Assembly (NCBI GenBank): GCA_028622995.1
Contig: JAJQJQ010000055.1
Location: 620,001 to 684,000 of the forward strand
DNA: 64,000 nt
Source of the DNA: Panagrolaimus kolymaensis
Taxonomy: Eukaryota > Nematoda > Chromadorea > Rhabditida > Panagrolaimidae
Direction: 5' to 3'
Under the pieces are notes generated by a model. It searched no databases. It saw only the letters and a list, made by a program, of their open reading frames with translations, and had not been told where the DNA came from. Each line of letters opens with the position of its first letter. Within the stretch, counting starts at the first letter, position 1. Positions 35,251 through 46,015 of this stretch are shown here, piece by piece. A program made the translations under genes and the position numbers.

Positions 35251-36245
35251 GGCGGAACAAAATTTTTAATATTTTTTATTTTTCTTTACCAATCGGTTCT
35301 AAAAAATATTTAAAAATTATTGGTAATGAGCTTTTTTTCAAAAAGTGAGCAGGATATGCTAATTTTTCCTTTTGAAGTTCAAACCATGCATTAACTTCAA
35401 AAATTCGGCTAAATTCACCCATGAAGCATTAAATTTAGGTATTTATCCCATATAAGGTAATCGATTGCGAGCTAATTTATGGTGTATACCATATATTTTA
35501 ATGTTCACGAAAAACCAGGAGAAATTTGCATATTTAAACTTCAAATTGACGCCATTTTTCAATCTTGACCTAGGGGATGCTGTTCTCAACACCAAAATAA
35601 CGCCCAGAATCTCCTCTTAATTATGGTTTAGACAAAAAAAAATTACAATGCCTCATTAAGGATTTAAAAATCAAAACGTGCGCGAGACCACATTTTTAAC
35701 GGGGAAAATGCTTTTTCAATTTTTTCTTTCATTGAAAACAATTCGAACATAACGCCAAAAACGAAAGAGAAAAAAGTAAAAAGCACCATTTTCCCCGTTA
35801 AAAATGTGGTCGTTCGTACATTTTTATTTTTAAATCCTTAATGAGGCATTGTAATTTTTTTTTGTCTAAACCGTAATTAAGAGGAGATTCTGGGCGTTAT
35901 TTTGGTGTTGAGAACAGCATCCCCTAGGTCAAGAGTGAAAAATGGCATCAATTTGAAGTTTAAATATGCAAATTTCTCTTGGTTTTTTATGATATTAAAA
36001 TATACCGTATACACTATAAATTCGCCCGCAATCGATTACCTAATATGTGATAAATACCTAATTTTAATGCTTCATGGCTGAATTTAGCCGAATTTTAAAA
36101 GTTAATGCATGGTTTGAACTTCAATATCATGAATTAGCATATCCTGCACACTTTTTGAGAAAAAGCTCAACGCTAATAATTTTTAAATATTATTTAGAAC
36201 CGATTGGTAAAGAAAAATAAAAAATAAAAAAAATTTTGTTCCGCC
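35251..36245. mobile_element. 1-kb near-perfect palindrome (foldback/MITE-like element)
   Basis: The sequence from 35251 (GGCGGAACAAAATTTTT) inward is the inverted complement of the sequence ending at 36245, with few mismatches, around a centre near 35750. The arms are roughly 470 bp each and the loop is short and AT-rich. Shared blocks include the CCTAGG-containing segment near 35569 and 35921 and the ATCGATT-containing segment near 35460 and 36035. No coding frame is present. Flanks do not show an obvious target duplication. The size and symmetry fit a foldback-type non-autonomous DNA element; RNA across it would form a long double strand. Confidence 0.85.
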
Positions 36246-36631
36246 GACTTCGAAAATCTTTAAATTTACTCGTAGAGTCTCTCTTAAACAAAAGATTTTT
36301 TGCTCTAACAAAAAATATGAATGTTTGAGAAAATATAGTTTTTTGACATTGTGCTTTTTAATTAATGTTTATACAATAGATAAAATTAATGACATTGTTT
36401 TGTTTTATTTTTTCTGAAATAAGCACAATGGCTTTAGCAATCAAGGAAATCCATTGTTATTTATCAATATTTAAAGCAAACCTTAGAAAGGCAAACAATA
36501 TATATTGGCCTCTGTCGATAGACGGAAATTTTGTGAGGCGGAAATATTGTGTGGATGAGAAGCGAGAGGCGAAGAGGCGAATCATAGCTTTAACTAGCTA
36601 GCTTTTTTAGATTATATCAAATAATAAAATT
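36246..36631. other. 5' flank of the insulin-like gene
   Basis: 386 bp. A plus frame from 36389 runs in here but has no support. GCTTTTTTAG near 36601-36610 is a likely trans-splice acceptor, 21 bases before the insulin-like ATG. Confidence 0.45.
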
Positions 36632-37224
36632 ATGGCCAATAAATTTATTTCTATCTTTCGCATTCTTTTTATGGCCATTACTTTGGTTGCAGCAAAAGCC
36701 CGGAAATATTGTGGCACAGATTTTGATTGGCAAGTTAAGATGATGGGTTGTTCAAATATGAATTCCATCAATTTGGATACTAAAACTCATCAAAACTCTA
36801 TTGATTGTCCAGGCAAGTTAACTTATAGTATAAAAATAAAAAAGAAATTTTATAAATTTTAAATTTTATTTTAGATCTTCGACGCATATGTTGTATTAAG
36901 GGTTGTGACAGTGTTGAAGATATTTATCCCTGTTGTGATTATTTAAAATCTGAAACGACTACTGCTCCATCATCCGTGACACCAGGTTGTGGTGGAACTA
37001 CGCCCCAACAACCAATAAAAAGTTGTGGCATCGCTTTCATTGAACGACATGATAAAGTTTGTTCAAGTCGTAAAGTTTTTAATAAAGTTAATATATGCCC
37101 TGGTAAGTTTCCAAATATGCATATTTCTTGAGAGAATCATTGAATATACTTTGTTTTAGATATAATCGACGAATGTTGCATCAAGGGATGTACCGACGAT
37201 GAAATTCTAGCTTGCTGCAATTAA
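36632..37224 (+). CDS. Tandem (two-domain) insulin-like peptide
   Basis: Three exons (36632-36812, 36875-37102, 37160-37224), 157 residues. Signal peptide about 1-23. Domain 1 has a B-like segment (KYCGTDFDWQVKMMGC), a Cys in IDCP, and an A-like segment (ICCIKGC...CC). After a Thr/Pro-rich spacer, domain 2 repeats the plan (SCGIAFIERHDKVC, NICP, ECCIKGC...ACC). Each domain has eight cysteines, the four-disulfide pattern of nematode beta-type insulins. Both introns are phase 1 and fall at the same place, right after the Cys-Pro before the A segment, so the gene arose by internal duplication. Intron 1 starts with GC (AG|GCAAGT) and ends TTTTAG, a GC-AG intron. Domain 1's wider spacing may mean it is degenerating. 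It is presumably secreted and acts on a DAF-2-type receptor, as agonist or antagonist. Confidence 0.85.
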
Positions 37225-37444
37225 AGAGAAGAATAAAAATTATAAAATTAAAAATATATATAATTTGTACTTTTTAAAAAAATAAAGTTTAAAGTTGATA
37301 AAGATTTTTTATAACAAAACCGATAAGCAACATAATAAAATTTTTTTAAGAGAGTCTAAACCAGGGATTTAAAAAATTTCTTTTTATTTTTTGCGAAAGA
37401 ATTTTTTTCAGTTGCTGAATTATTTATTTTATAGAAAAAAAAAT

Positions 37445-38710
37445 TCAACGAATAAAAATTGGCGTTGCAGCAGTCATTGATGAAGGAGGAGGTATCATCG
37501 GCTTTACAGAAGCTTTAAATACAAAACCTAATTTAATTAAAAATGCTTTAATTAAATCAATAAAAAATATTCTATAACTTTTAACAAAATAACCAATTAT
37601 AACAAAATCTAGTAAAGTGTGGACTGCCGTTAAGCCCAACTGAAACATCATAAATTTTGGAACCCATTTATAACCCAATAATGAAAATGCTATTGACAAT
37701 GACATTGGAACAAGAAGTAATACCATAACTAATAAAATTTGTAGGGACAATGCTTTGAATAGAATAAACTGAAAAACCAAAAATGAAAATAAATAAAAGG
37801 TTAAAAATTTAAATGGGAAAATTTTAGTTGTATAAAATTAACTTTTTTAATCTTAAAAAAAGCGATTATCAAAAGAAAATTCCAAAATTTAAAAAAAATG
37901 ATAAATGAAATTATGGTGTAGCAAAAAAATTTTAAAAGCAGTTAAGTTTGCTCTTACTTGCATGTTATAAGTTGATTCAGAAGCCCATGATTTCATCTGC
38001 CTTAAAATTTTAACAAAATAAAAAAACATTATTATAAAAATAATCATAACTATAATTAAAACACCCAACCAAATAATCATAAATAAAATTGTCATGTTGT
38101 CATTTGTATCTGGATCGTATCCAAATAAAGAGGGTTCATTAGCATAAATAATTTCAAAAGCAGCCGTTTGATTTATTAATGATGCTTTAATGGTTTCTCG
38201 ATCTGGAATAAATAAATAAACGGGAATAAATAATCCAAATTCAAGAGCCAAAAACCCAATAATATAAAAGCCAACTCTAAACCAAATAATATTATAAATT
38301 TCATAAAATTTTGAAAATGGCACTGCTAAAGCATATCGATGAAATATGCAAATCACAATTGAAGCTAACATGCCCCCAATTATAGCATTTAATAATAAAT
38401 GAGGGGCATAAGCCCATTTATCAGAAAAATTTGAATATATTCCTGCACTATATCCCATATAAAATGGCCAAAGTGGAATGGCCTTCCATAAACTCATGTG
38501 AATATCAAATAAAAAACTCCAAAGTAATTGATGGCATAAATACCATTTATAAGAGCCCATTTCATTGGTGGATTTTTTAATTATTGCATAAAGCATAAAA
38601 GGAAATAATATTGCTGTTGCTATTGAAGTTATATCCCACCAAATATTATAATAATAAATCCAATTTTTATCATATAAATCATTTAAAGTAAATTCAGATT
38701 TATTTACCAT
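37445..38710 (-). CDS. Srh/Str-type seven-transmembrane chemoreceptor
   Basis: Two exons (38710-37958, 37768-37445), 358 residues, phase 0 intron of 189 bp. Seven hydrophobic segments can be traced, beginning IWWDITSIATAILFPFMLYAII and including IIGGMLASIVICIFHRYALAVP (TM3 with a following HRY in the place of the DRY/YR motif of this superfamily), FYIIGFLALEFGLFIPVYLF and MTILFMIIWLGVLIIVMIIFIIMFF. The last exon holds TM6-TM7 and a short Pro/Ser tail. Topology, absence of a signal peptide and the WYLCHQLLWSFLFD TM2 pattern fit the nematode Srh/Str superfamily of sensory receptors. The exact family was not established. Confidence 0.75.
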
Positions 38711-39641
38711 TTTTTTTTGATTTTGTTAATAATTATTTTTTGAAATAAATTTAAAAGAAAAATTTTTTTCGTTCTCGTCATATTTATGAAAAATGGGCTT
38801 TCATGAAATTTAAGCGACAGGTGGTGGATAATACTTTTTATTTTGTCTTTTAAACCCTGCATAAAATATAAAAAATGCATAAGGTTGAAATTTAAAAGGT
38901 TTTTTGTTTTCTAAATATTAATAAAGAAAAACAGCTCCAAATTTTAAAATTTTTTTATTTATCACAAAGTATTTTTCTGTGCATTACGTCATGGATATTC
39001 TTACTCATGATAGATACAAGCAAGATAAAATAAAATATAAAATTATAATTTTTTGTTTTTCCAATTTTTAATATTTCATACATCTGTGAAGTAAGAAGAG
39101 AGGAATTGAGAGAACAACTAGTTTTACTAACAACAAACCCAAGAAAGTTAATATATTAACTAAATTTTCAAAAATAAGCTAGTAAGAATCATGTATCTTT
39201 TATAACTTTGACTAATTATATATTTGTGACCTACACAAAACTCAACAATTCAATGGTGTGCATTGTTGCTGATAAGACAAGAAGTTACATTTATTTCTCA
39301 TTGGTTGTTGGAACTTTATTAAATTTAATGTATTTTAAACGATCAAATTTGTAAACAATTGTTGTCATTATACATTTAAAATTCACATAGTTTGAAAGAG
39401 CAGTCTGTTTTTGTTAATTTTAAATTAAATCAAAAGCATATTTAGCTGTTTTGGAATGAAAAATATTTTAATGTTGTCAAAAAACTATAATTCATCATTT
39501 TTTATTTCGTCATCGATAAATTTTTTCTTCCCATCATCTCGTCTAAATTAATAAATTTATAATTTAAAATTTCTGTAAACTTAAAGCCAAAAATCGTTAG
39601 AAAATTCATTCGTAAATAATTTTAACCTGGCAGGCAACTTA
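38711..39641. other. Intergenic, nothing recognised
   Basis: About 930 bp of AT-rich sequence between the chemoreceptor start and the protease-homologue stop. No frame, repeat or RNA supported. Confidence 0.5.
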
Positions 39642-40090
39642 CAAAACTTTTTCCATTTCTTCTTCTATCCATGATTTGAAATCAGAAATACGTATGAATT
39701 CGGAAAAATTATCATTATCTGTAGACAAATGTGATCCAACTAATAATCCACCAATAGCATCCTTGAAAAGTATTGGGCTTCCAATTTCGGCTCCATGTGT
39801 ATGCTCAGAAGTAAAAAACACTGAAGTCGATTTTTCTTTATTATTATTTTTTACAGTAAGAAAAGTTTGTTTTAATGTTGGTTGAAATTGAAACTCACAA
39901 GGGACCTACCAGACATGTAACTTCGTGTCGAAGAACGTTCCTCTATTAAATGATAGATCCTGTATTTTTATAGTTGGAGCCGGAGTAACTTTTCCCCACC
40001 GATTCAAATGTTTGAAAATTTTTAACTATAAAGTTTGAATTAAAATGCCACTTTGGTTATAAGCTCTTTTGGCAATCAATGACTTTGATT

Positions 40091-40160
40091 AAGTTTTGGC
40101 GCAATGGTTATTGCAGTTGACTTTGATCCGAAGGTTTCAAGTTCGAAGTCTTGGTGGATC
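40091..40160 (+). repeat. tRNA-Arg-like segment in left terminal repeat
   Basis: TGGCGCAATGGTTA matches a pol III box A and tRNA D arm, and GTTCGAAGTC sits where box B/T arm should be. The middle (ACTTTGATCCGAAGG) resembles a tRNA-Arg anticodon arm. Acceptor-stem pairing is not preserved, so it is not a functional tRNA. Confidence 0.55.
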
Positions 40161-41098
40161 AAAAATTCATTTTTGCTTTTTTCACTTTGTAATTTGACAT
40201 TTTTCAATTATTTTTTTTGTGTTAATTACCTAACTTTATTTCAAATATGTTTATCTTTTTGTTTTTAAAACGGGGCGCAACAAATCGTCCAATTGTAAAT
40301 TCAAGAGGGTTGTAATTCCAGCTCGATTAGAAAGATCAAAGGTGTTATGGCGTCTTTTGTTTGAGAGAAGGCGATAAAAATATTTAAATTATCTGTTCCA
40401 AAAACTTCCAATGGCTGAAGTTCTTCTTATGTAGCTTTGGGTGGAATGGTACAAATTATTACATGCTTTTCATAATCTTTATCATTATTAAAAGCTTTTT
40501 TATAACTTACCGTACTAAAATAAGCAGATGGAGAAGTAAAAAAGCGCTTTGAGAATATGAAACACCCGGTAAAATATTATGTGGAATGGAAAAACCCTAG
40601 GCTTGAAAAAAACAAATCTACAACTAGCTAAGAATAACAATTACTATAACATCAAACATAATGATAAAAGTAGTATTAGGTGGAGGGATTGTTGTCTTCA
40701 GAAAATCCTTCGACTACAAATCAGAACTAACATAAATAATAATCAAAATAATTTCATTTTCTTTTCTCTTTTTTTTCTTCTTTTGTTTATCAAAAATGAA
40801 CCAAATAAAAAAAAGAAGAAATTATTGAAAACTTATATAATTTTTGTTGAATGTTTTGTAATCGTCGAAAATTACTTAAAAAAGCTGCGCGCAATAGCGC
40901 CGAAAATAAGAAATTTATTGATTTTAGGAAACCAAAAATAAAACAAAAAAGTTTTCTTTTGGCAGCGGGAAAATCTGATATTTTTCTTTGCATTTTTAAA
41001 CAAAGACATAAAAAAATTGGAAGAATGGCTTTTTGAGATACAAAAAAAATAACTGAAAAATGTCAAATTACAAAGTGAAAAAAGCAAAAATGAATTTT

Positions 41099-41170
41099 TG
41101 ATCCTCCAAGGCTTCGAACTTGAAACCTTCGGATCAAAGTCAACTGCAATAACCATTGCGCCAAAACTTC
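41099..41170 (-). repeat. tRNA-Arg-like segment in right terminal repeat
   Basis: Inverted copy of the left tRNA-like segment; on the minus strand it reads TTTTGGCGCAATGGTTA then GTTCGAAGCC. The D-arm and anticodon-arm sequence is the same as on the left, with a few differences around the T arm. Confidence 0.55.
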
Positions 41171-42145
41171 ATCAAAGTCATTGATTGCCAAAAGAGCTTA
41201 TAACCAAAGTGGCATTTTAATTCAAACTTTATAGTTAAAAATTTTCAAACATTTGAATCGGTGGGGAAAAGTTACTCCGGCTCCAACTATAAAAATACAG
41301 GATCTATCATTTAATAGAGGAACGTTCTTCGACACGAAGTTACATGTCTGGTAGGTCCCTTGTCAGAATAATTATTATTGCTATCATTTCCAAAGCCTAA
41401 AACGGATAAAAGATTAAAAGATTTTAAAAATCTAAGAATTTTTTTGATAAAATTTTCAAACTTATTATTGTAATTAAATTTCCAATAAAACTTACTAATA
41501 AAAATACCAACATCTCCATTTTCTTCTTTTTGAGTAGAAATGGGAAAAATAAATGAATCACGAATTTTTTTACGTATGTAAAGAAGTGTAATGTTTTGCC
41601 CTCTTTTCTCGATCTCTGTTTTTGCACGATAGTATTTTTCATTAATAGTAATTTTATAAATTTCCACAAAATTTCCATAATCTTTCTCGAGCGATTCAAA
41701 TAAGCTGTGAAATTTGAGGTAATCGAAAGTGGTGATACCACTAACACATTCAGCAACAGTAAGAATAAAATGTGGAGCAATTACTACACCCCCACAAAAC
41801 TGCAATTTAAATTTTATGATTTTACAAAATAAATTGGAAATTTTTAAAACCATACTTTTTCATCAAAATAATTCAAAACTTGAAAATATTGAAAAAATAA
41901 CGAATAACAAGCATCAAACTTGTGACAATTATTATTAGATTGAATATTAGAATATTCAACAATACTTTTTTCAAATTTTTTAGCATGCGCGGCTTTTCTA
42001 TATTCCTCTCGAAACTGTTGGGCTTTGAACGCACGTTCGCCATAATACATACATCATATTGCCCCTTTGTTCACCTAAAAATGTAAGTAAAAATTAAAAA
42101 CAATTTCATTCTTATTTAGCTTAAAAATAATTTTCATTTTTATCT

Positions 42146-42311
42146 GTGCCCTATTTCATAAAAAAAGTTCATGAACTTTTTCTGCGTGTAATTATTTTTT
42201 CCATAAAAAAAAGTTCATGAACTTTTTTCGTTTGACAAATCCCGGTCTTGAATGGAAAAGTTCACTTTCTTTTCTAAAAAGTTCATGAACTTTTTTTATG
42301 AAATAGGGCAC
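42146..42311. mobile_element. Short MITE-like inverted repeat, 166 bp
   Basis: Begins GTGCCCTATTTCAT and ends with its inverted complement. Each arm also contains the self-complementary AAAGTTCATGAACTTT, which recurs a third time inside. The arms match for about 36 bases. No clear target duplication was found. It lies within an apparent intron of the protease-homologue pseudogene. Confidence 0.7.
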
Positions 42312-42623
42312 TGAGAATAATATATTTTTTTAAAAATGGTGAGTTTTTTTCGATGGTTTCAATGGCTTTTAAATTGAAAACTTGCTAAGTATAGCATTTT
42401 TTTATTTTTTGACGAAAAGTTAAAAATCAACAAGCAAAGGCATTTTCGTCCCGTAGTGCTTACTTGTTACATCTATAGAGTTATCTAGATAATCTGAATG
42501 CGTCGAAAGTGTCATGAAAATAAACAAATAAATAGATATAATAAAAATAACCATTATGCACGAAAGGTTCAGATAATATTTTGAAAAGCAAAGCTTATGA
42601 GAACAAGTTTTTTTAATTTCCAA

Positions 42624-43119
42624 GAAAACAACACATCAACGAAAAATTGCGGTTGTTTTTTGCCAAAATAGCAACACGCTGTGATTATTATTCAACCGAC
42701 TGGCTAGGTCAGCTCCGGCTTCAAAGCAGGAGCCAAAAATTTAGAAAAGTAACAACATTGATTGCAAATGCGATTTGAAAAACATTGAGTGAATGAATGA
42801 GCGATGACAAATGTCATTTTCAAAATGACGATATAAAAATTTTGTTGACTTTATTTACAAAAAACACAAGAAAGCTTATATACAAAAATAGATAATGTTA
42901 ACAAAAGAAATAAATTTGCATAACTTCTTGTCAACGATTCATACTTCCATACGTCTTCCAAACATATATAATTTTTCAAATTGAAATGAAATTAGCTCAT
43001 GACTAAACTGCAAGAATAAGCAAGTAGGAAAAGTTGATCATTCCCAATTTTTTGTAGTATTATTTTTTCAAATTGCAGCAAAAAAAAAACAACACATTCT
43101 TTATGTTTCCAATAATATT
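42624..43119. other. Intergenic, nothing recognised
   Basis: About 500 bp between the protease-homologue 5' block and the next gene's stop. No supported feature. Confidence 0.5.
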
Positions 43120-43747
43120 TTATGCATTTTTAAAGTGAAAATAGTCAGGATTACAACGTTTTTGCAACATATCTTTAGTAATATCTAACCGATCATCGCC
43201 CATGACTAAGGTTAATAATGGCATTAAAATGGATAACATTACAACCAAGCAAGAACATTTCTTATTAAAAGGTATAATTATATAAATAAATGAAATAACA
43301 CAACTAATTTTGACTTGAATATGTATCAAGTTAATAATACTGGAGTTTAAGTTTTGTAAATAACTCATATTTTCTTCAATATACGCTACTGAGCAATTTT
43401 TTATATCAATTAATTCCTTCTGTAAAAGGGTTTCTAAAGTAGCCCGATTAAAATTTATATAAAATTTAAAATACCTGAGCTGTTGAATCATTAATGGAAA
43501 CAACTTTTTCATATTCAATTTTAAGCCATGTTAAATTGCATTCTTTATCACATTGATCACGAATTTGAAGACTTTTTACAATAAAGTATACATATTCAAC
43601 CAAAAAACATAGAAGAGCTATTAACATAAAAAAAATATATATTAATTTCTTTTTTCTCTCAATACTGTTGATGTTATGATAAAAACCATTACATTTACAT
43701 AACTTTCGCAGAGTGTTTTTCTTGAACGAAGCAGAAGTTCCACACAT
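43120..43747 (-). CDS. Unknown multi-pass membrane protein
   Basis: Two exons (43747-43475, 43419-43120), 190 residues, phase 0 intron of 55 bp ending CCTTTTACAG. The start directly follows a TTTCTAGGT acceptor-like site. Features: a Cys/Lys-rich cytoplasmic-looking N-terminus, a strong helix at about 37-60 (IYIFFMLIALLCFLVEYVYFIV), a probable extracellular loop with two cysteines and several N-glycosylation sequons, then two more helices (ISCVISFIYIIIPF and CSCLVVMLSILMPLLTLV). A four-helix reading cannot be excluded. I recognise no family. Confidence 0.65.
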
Positions 43748-45587
43748 ACCTAGAAATGAATCGATTGGCATAAAAAAAGGTAAAATGCAAAAAAATAAAT
43801 CATCAAAAAAATTCAATGGTTTCTGTCAAAAAAATGAATAGTTTTTAACCACTGTGCTTGTTTTTCAAAAGACATACAAATATGCATGTTTGCTGTTAAG
43901 CTATTTTTGGAAATCTTGGGCCAATTATTTGAAGCTTGCAACAGTTTTAATTTGACATTTTTTTATTTCATGGATCAGAAAAAACTGGCTTTAGAATGGG
44001 TTAATTTCCATATCATTTTTTTGTTGTAGAAAATTAATTGATTTTTTTTCTTGCAATGCTTTGTCTTCTGATGACGAAAGTAAATAACTACGATAACCGA
44101 AAGCCCTTAGAAGGCTTTGCTTTAAAAAGATTTATTTTTTAACAAACATATCCGTGGTTTTTATTTTCTGTTTCTTTTGTACCTCTTTCAAATCGAGAAT
44201 GTCTTATTTTGTTTTTTTATTTTTCTTTTTTTTGGCGGGAAACAGCAACCAATGGCTTAGCAGCGTCTTTCTTTTTTTTTGTTTAGCGCGAATGTACTCA
44301 AACAAAAAAATTGGCGCTCATCCAATATTTTTGTTGGCGTCACCATTCAATTTATTTTTTTTTTGGCATTTTTTCAAGGTCAACCAATATTTAAAAGAAT
44401 GAATGAATTTTTCAAAGAAGAAGAAAAGAAGAAAGAAACAATAGAAAAAGAAAGTTTTTAAAGAAGGAAAAATTCAAAAAATATTTTTCTTATCTTTTTG
44501 AGCCATAAAAATTTATCAACAAAAAATTATCAAAAAAAAAACTTGTAAATTACATAACTTTTAAAACGCTTCACTATTTTTTTCTTTAAAAATTAATCAA
44601 ACGATTATTTTTATTTTTGCAATAATTTTAAGGATCAATTTAAAATGCTGCCTATTTTTACTACCCATTCCTCTGTTTTTTTGCTTTAAAGTTTTCTTTC
44701 AAAAACAACAAAACAAAAAAACAATGAAAAATGAAAAGTGAAAGATTATAAATGAAGGTGTTTGAGGAACATTGACTGACTATGAAAAAAGTGAGAAGGA
44801 AAAAAACGTGATCAAAATTCAAAGTAGTAATCAGTTTTTTTTGTTTCATTCAATAAATTTTCTTTTGATTTTCTTTTTCACAAAAAATAAGTTTGAAAAT
44901 AAAATTTTTAGTGTTTATTTTTTGAATATTTTTTTCTTTCGTTGCTTTTTGGATTTTTATAGCCAAGCCAATTTTTATTGGGTCCTTTGTTTTTAGCCCT
45001 TTTTTGTTTTAGCGGTCACTCATTTTCTTCGCTGTTTAAAAAAAAGCACACGAGAAGATAGATGCTTTGCCAATTTTTTTATGGGCGGACTCTTATTTTT
45101 TTTTTTCGAGGGTCATTTTTTTGTATATTTTGTATTAGCACATAGGGAAGGCACAGCAGGGAGGAAAGAGGATAACAAATAAAAAAATATGAATGAGAGA
45201 TGTGCCCTCCGAAAATTTTTTTGATGCCGGCTGTTCCTCCTCCTTTTTTTTCCTTTCTCAGTTCATATGTCGCAGCAGCAACGGTCATTTTCGTCTTCGA
45301 CATAAAGTTATATTTGCTTCTTTCTTTCTTTTTTTTACTCTTCAGTAAGGAAAAAAAAATTGCGCGCCATTTTGGTTCACTACTTGCTTGGGTTTGGCTT
45401 TCTTCAGTTTGATTTTTTTTCGTTTTCTTTCATTCATTCATTTTTTTGTCTTCGCTTGCTTTTGGTTTGACGAGTTTTTAATTTTAGTTTTATTTTTCCG
45501 ACAAGCTTTGGTTCATAATTTTATAAAGCTATATTATTTTAAATTTATTTATTTTCTTTTTAGATCCCATATTAAATTCATTATAAA
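43748..45587. other. Intergenic interval upstream of the HMG gene
   Basis: About 1.84 kb of T- and A-rich sequence, with minor GC in 45200-45300. The frames present are low-complexity Phe/Leu/Lys strings. TTCTTTTTAG at 45554-45563 is a 5' splice acceptor, cis or trans, 24 bases before the HMG start. Confidence 0.55.
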
Positions 45588-46015
45588 ATGGCTCGACCAA
45601 AGAAGACTGTTTCACCAAAAAAATCCCCACCCAAGGCTGCAGCCCCCGTTATGAAAAAGAATGTCAGAGGTTCACCCACTAAAAGAACCAAGAAAGAAAA
45701 GGTAAGTTAGTTTTTAAATTAAATTTTTTGACACAAACATCCAAACCCAATTTTTTTCTACCTTTCCAAATCCTTGAATTTTTTTAGGACCCCAATGCCC
45801 CAAAACGCGCAACATCCGCTTACATGATTTGGCTTGCTGAAGTTCGACCTCGTTTAACCAAACCCGGCATGGGAGTCACCGATGTTACCAAAGCTGCTGG
45901 ACTTGAATGGGGAGTTCTCAAGGATAAAACCAAATGGGAAAAAATGGCTGCTAAGGATAAGGAACGTTATCAAAAGGAAAAGGCAGCATACGATAAGAAA
46001 AATGCTGCTGCATAA
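45588..46015 (+). CDS. Small HMG-box chromatin protein
   Basis: Two exons (45588-45701, 45788-46015), 113 residues. The first exon is a Lys/Pro-rich basic tail (ARPKKTVSPKKSPPK), which should contact DNA and act as nuclear signal. The second is one HMG box, starting DPNAPKRATSAYMIWLAE and containing GVTDVTKAAGLEWGVL and KWEKMAAKDKERYQKE with the conserved Trp, Lys and Tyr of the L-shaped fold. The size and single box are those of nematode HMG-1.1/yeast NHP6-type non-sequence-specific DNA benders, rather than two-box vertebrate HMGB. Codon choice is visibly more GC-rich (GCC, ACC, CCC) than in neighbours, as for a highly expressed gene. Confidence 0.9.

Larger units (their letters stand above)
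39898..41362. mobile_element. DNA transposon (1,465 bp) with about 324-bp terminal inverted repeats
   Basis: The ends CAAGGGACCTACCAGACATG (left) and its inverted complement (right) begin terminal repeats that match to about 40221 and 41038. The element is flanked by a TCA direct repeat (39895-39897 and 41363-41365). Deleting it with one TCA rejoins the protease-homologue exon in frame, which fixes the boundaries. The roughly 815-bp interior has only short frames with stops, so it is non-autonomous or decayed. The superfamily is not assigned; a 3-bp duplication with long repeats has several possible sources. Each terminal repeat carries a tRNA-like segment. Confidence 0.85.
39642..42623 (-). 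pseudogene. Inactive trypsin-like protease homologue, transposon-interrupted
   Basis: Minus-strand blocks: 42623 to about 42470 (N-terminal TM-like helix CIMVIFIISIYLFIFMTL), 42050 to about 41856, 41803 to about 41499, and a last exon from about 41399 that is split by a 1.46-kb element and resumes at 39894-39642. The fold is chymotrypsin-like: FCGGVVIAPHFILT, GFGND in place of GWG, and a C-terminal helix DFKSWIEEEMEKVL. All three catalytic positions are changed: VAEC for AAHC (His to Glu), QNITLL for DIALL (Asp to Asn), and GAEIGSP for GDSGGP (Ser lost). The first two blocks do not join in frame. It was therefore a non-catalytic homologue before the insertion, and the present allele looks broken. 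If a type II membrane anchor was part of it, that comes from the first block only. Confidence 0.65.

Noticed and set aside
40091..40160. Functional tRNA gene
   Set aside because: Box A and box B-like sequence is present, but acceptor and T stems do not pair properly.
40579..41036. Frames inside the 1.46-kb transposon as a transposase
   Set aside because: Short, low complexity and without a DDE-type or other recognisable motif.
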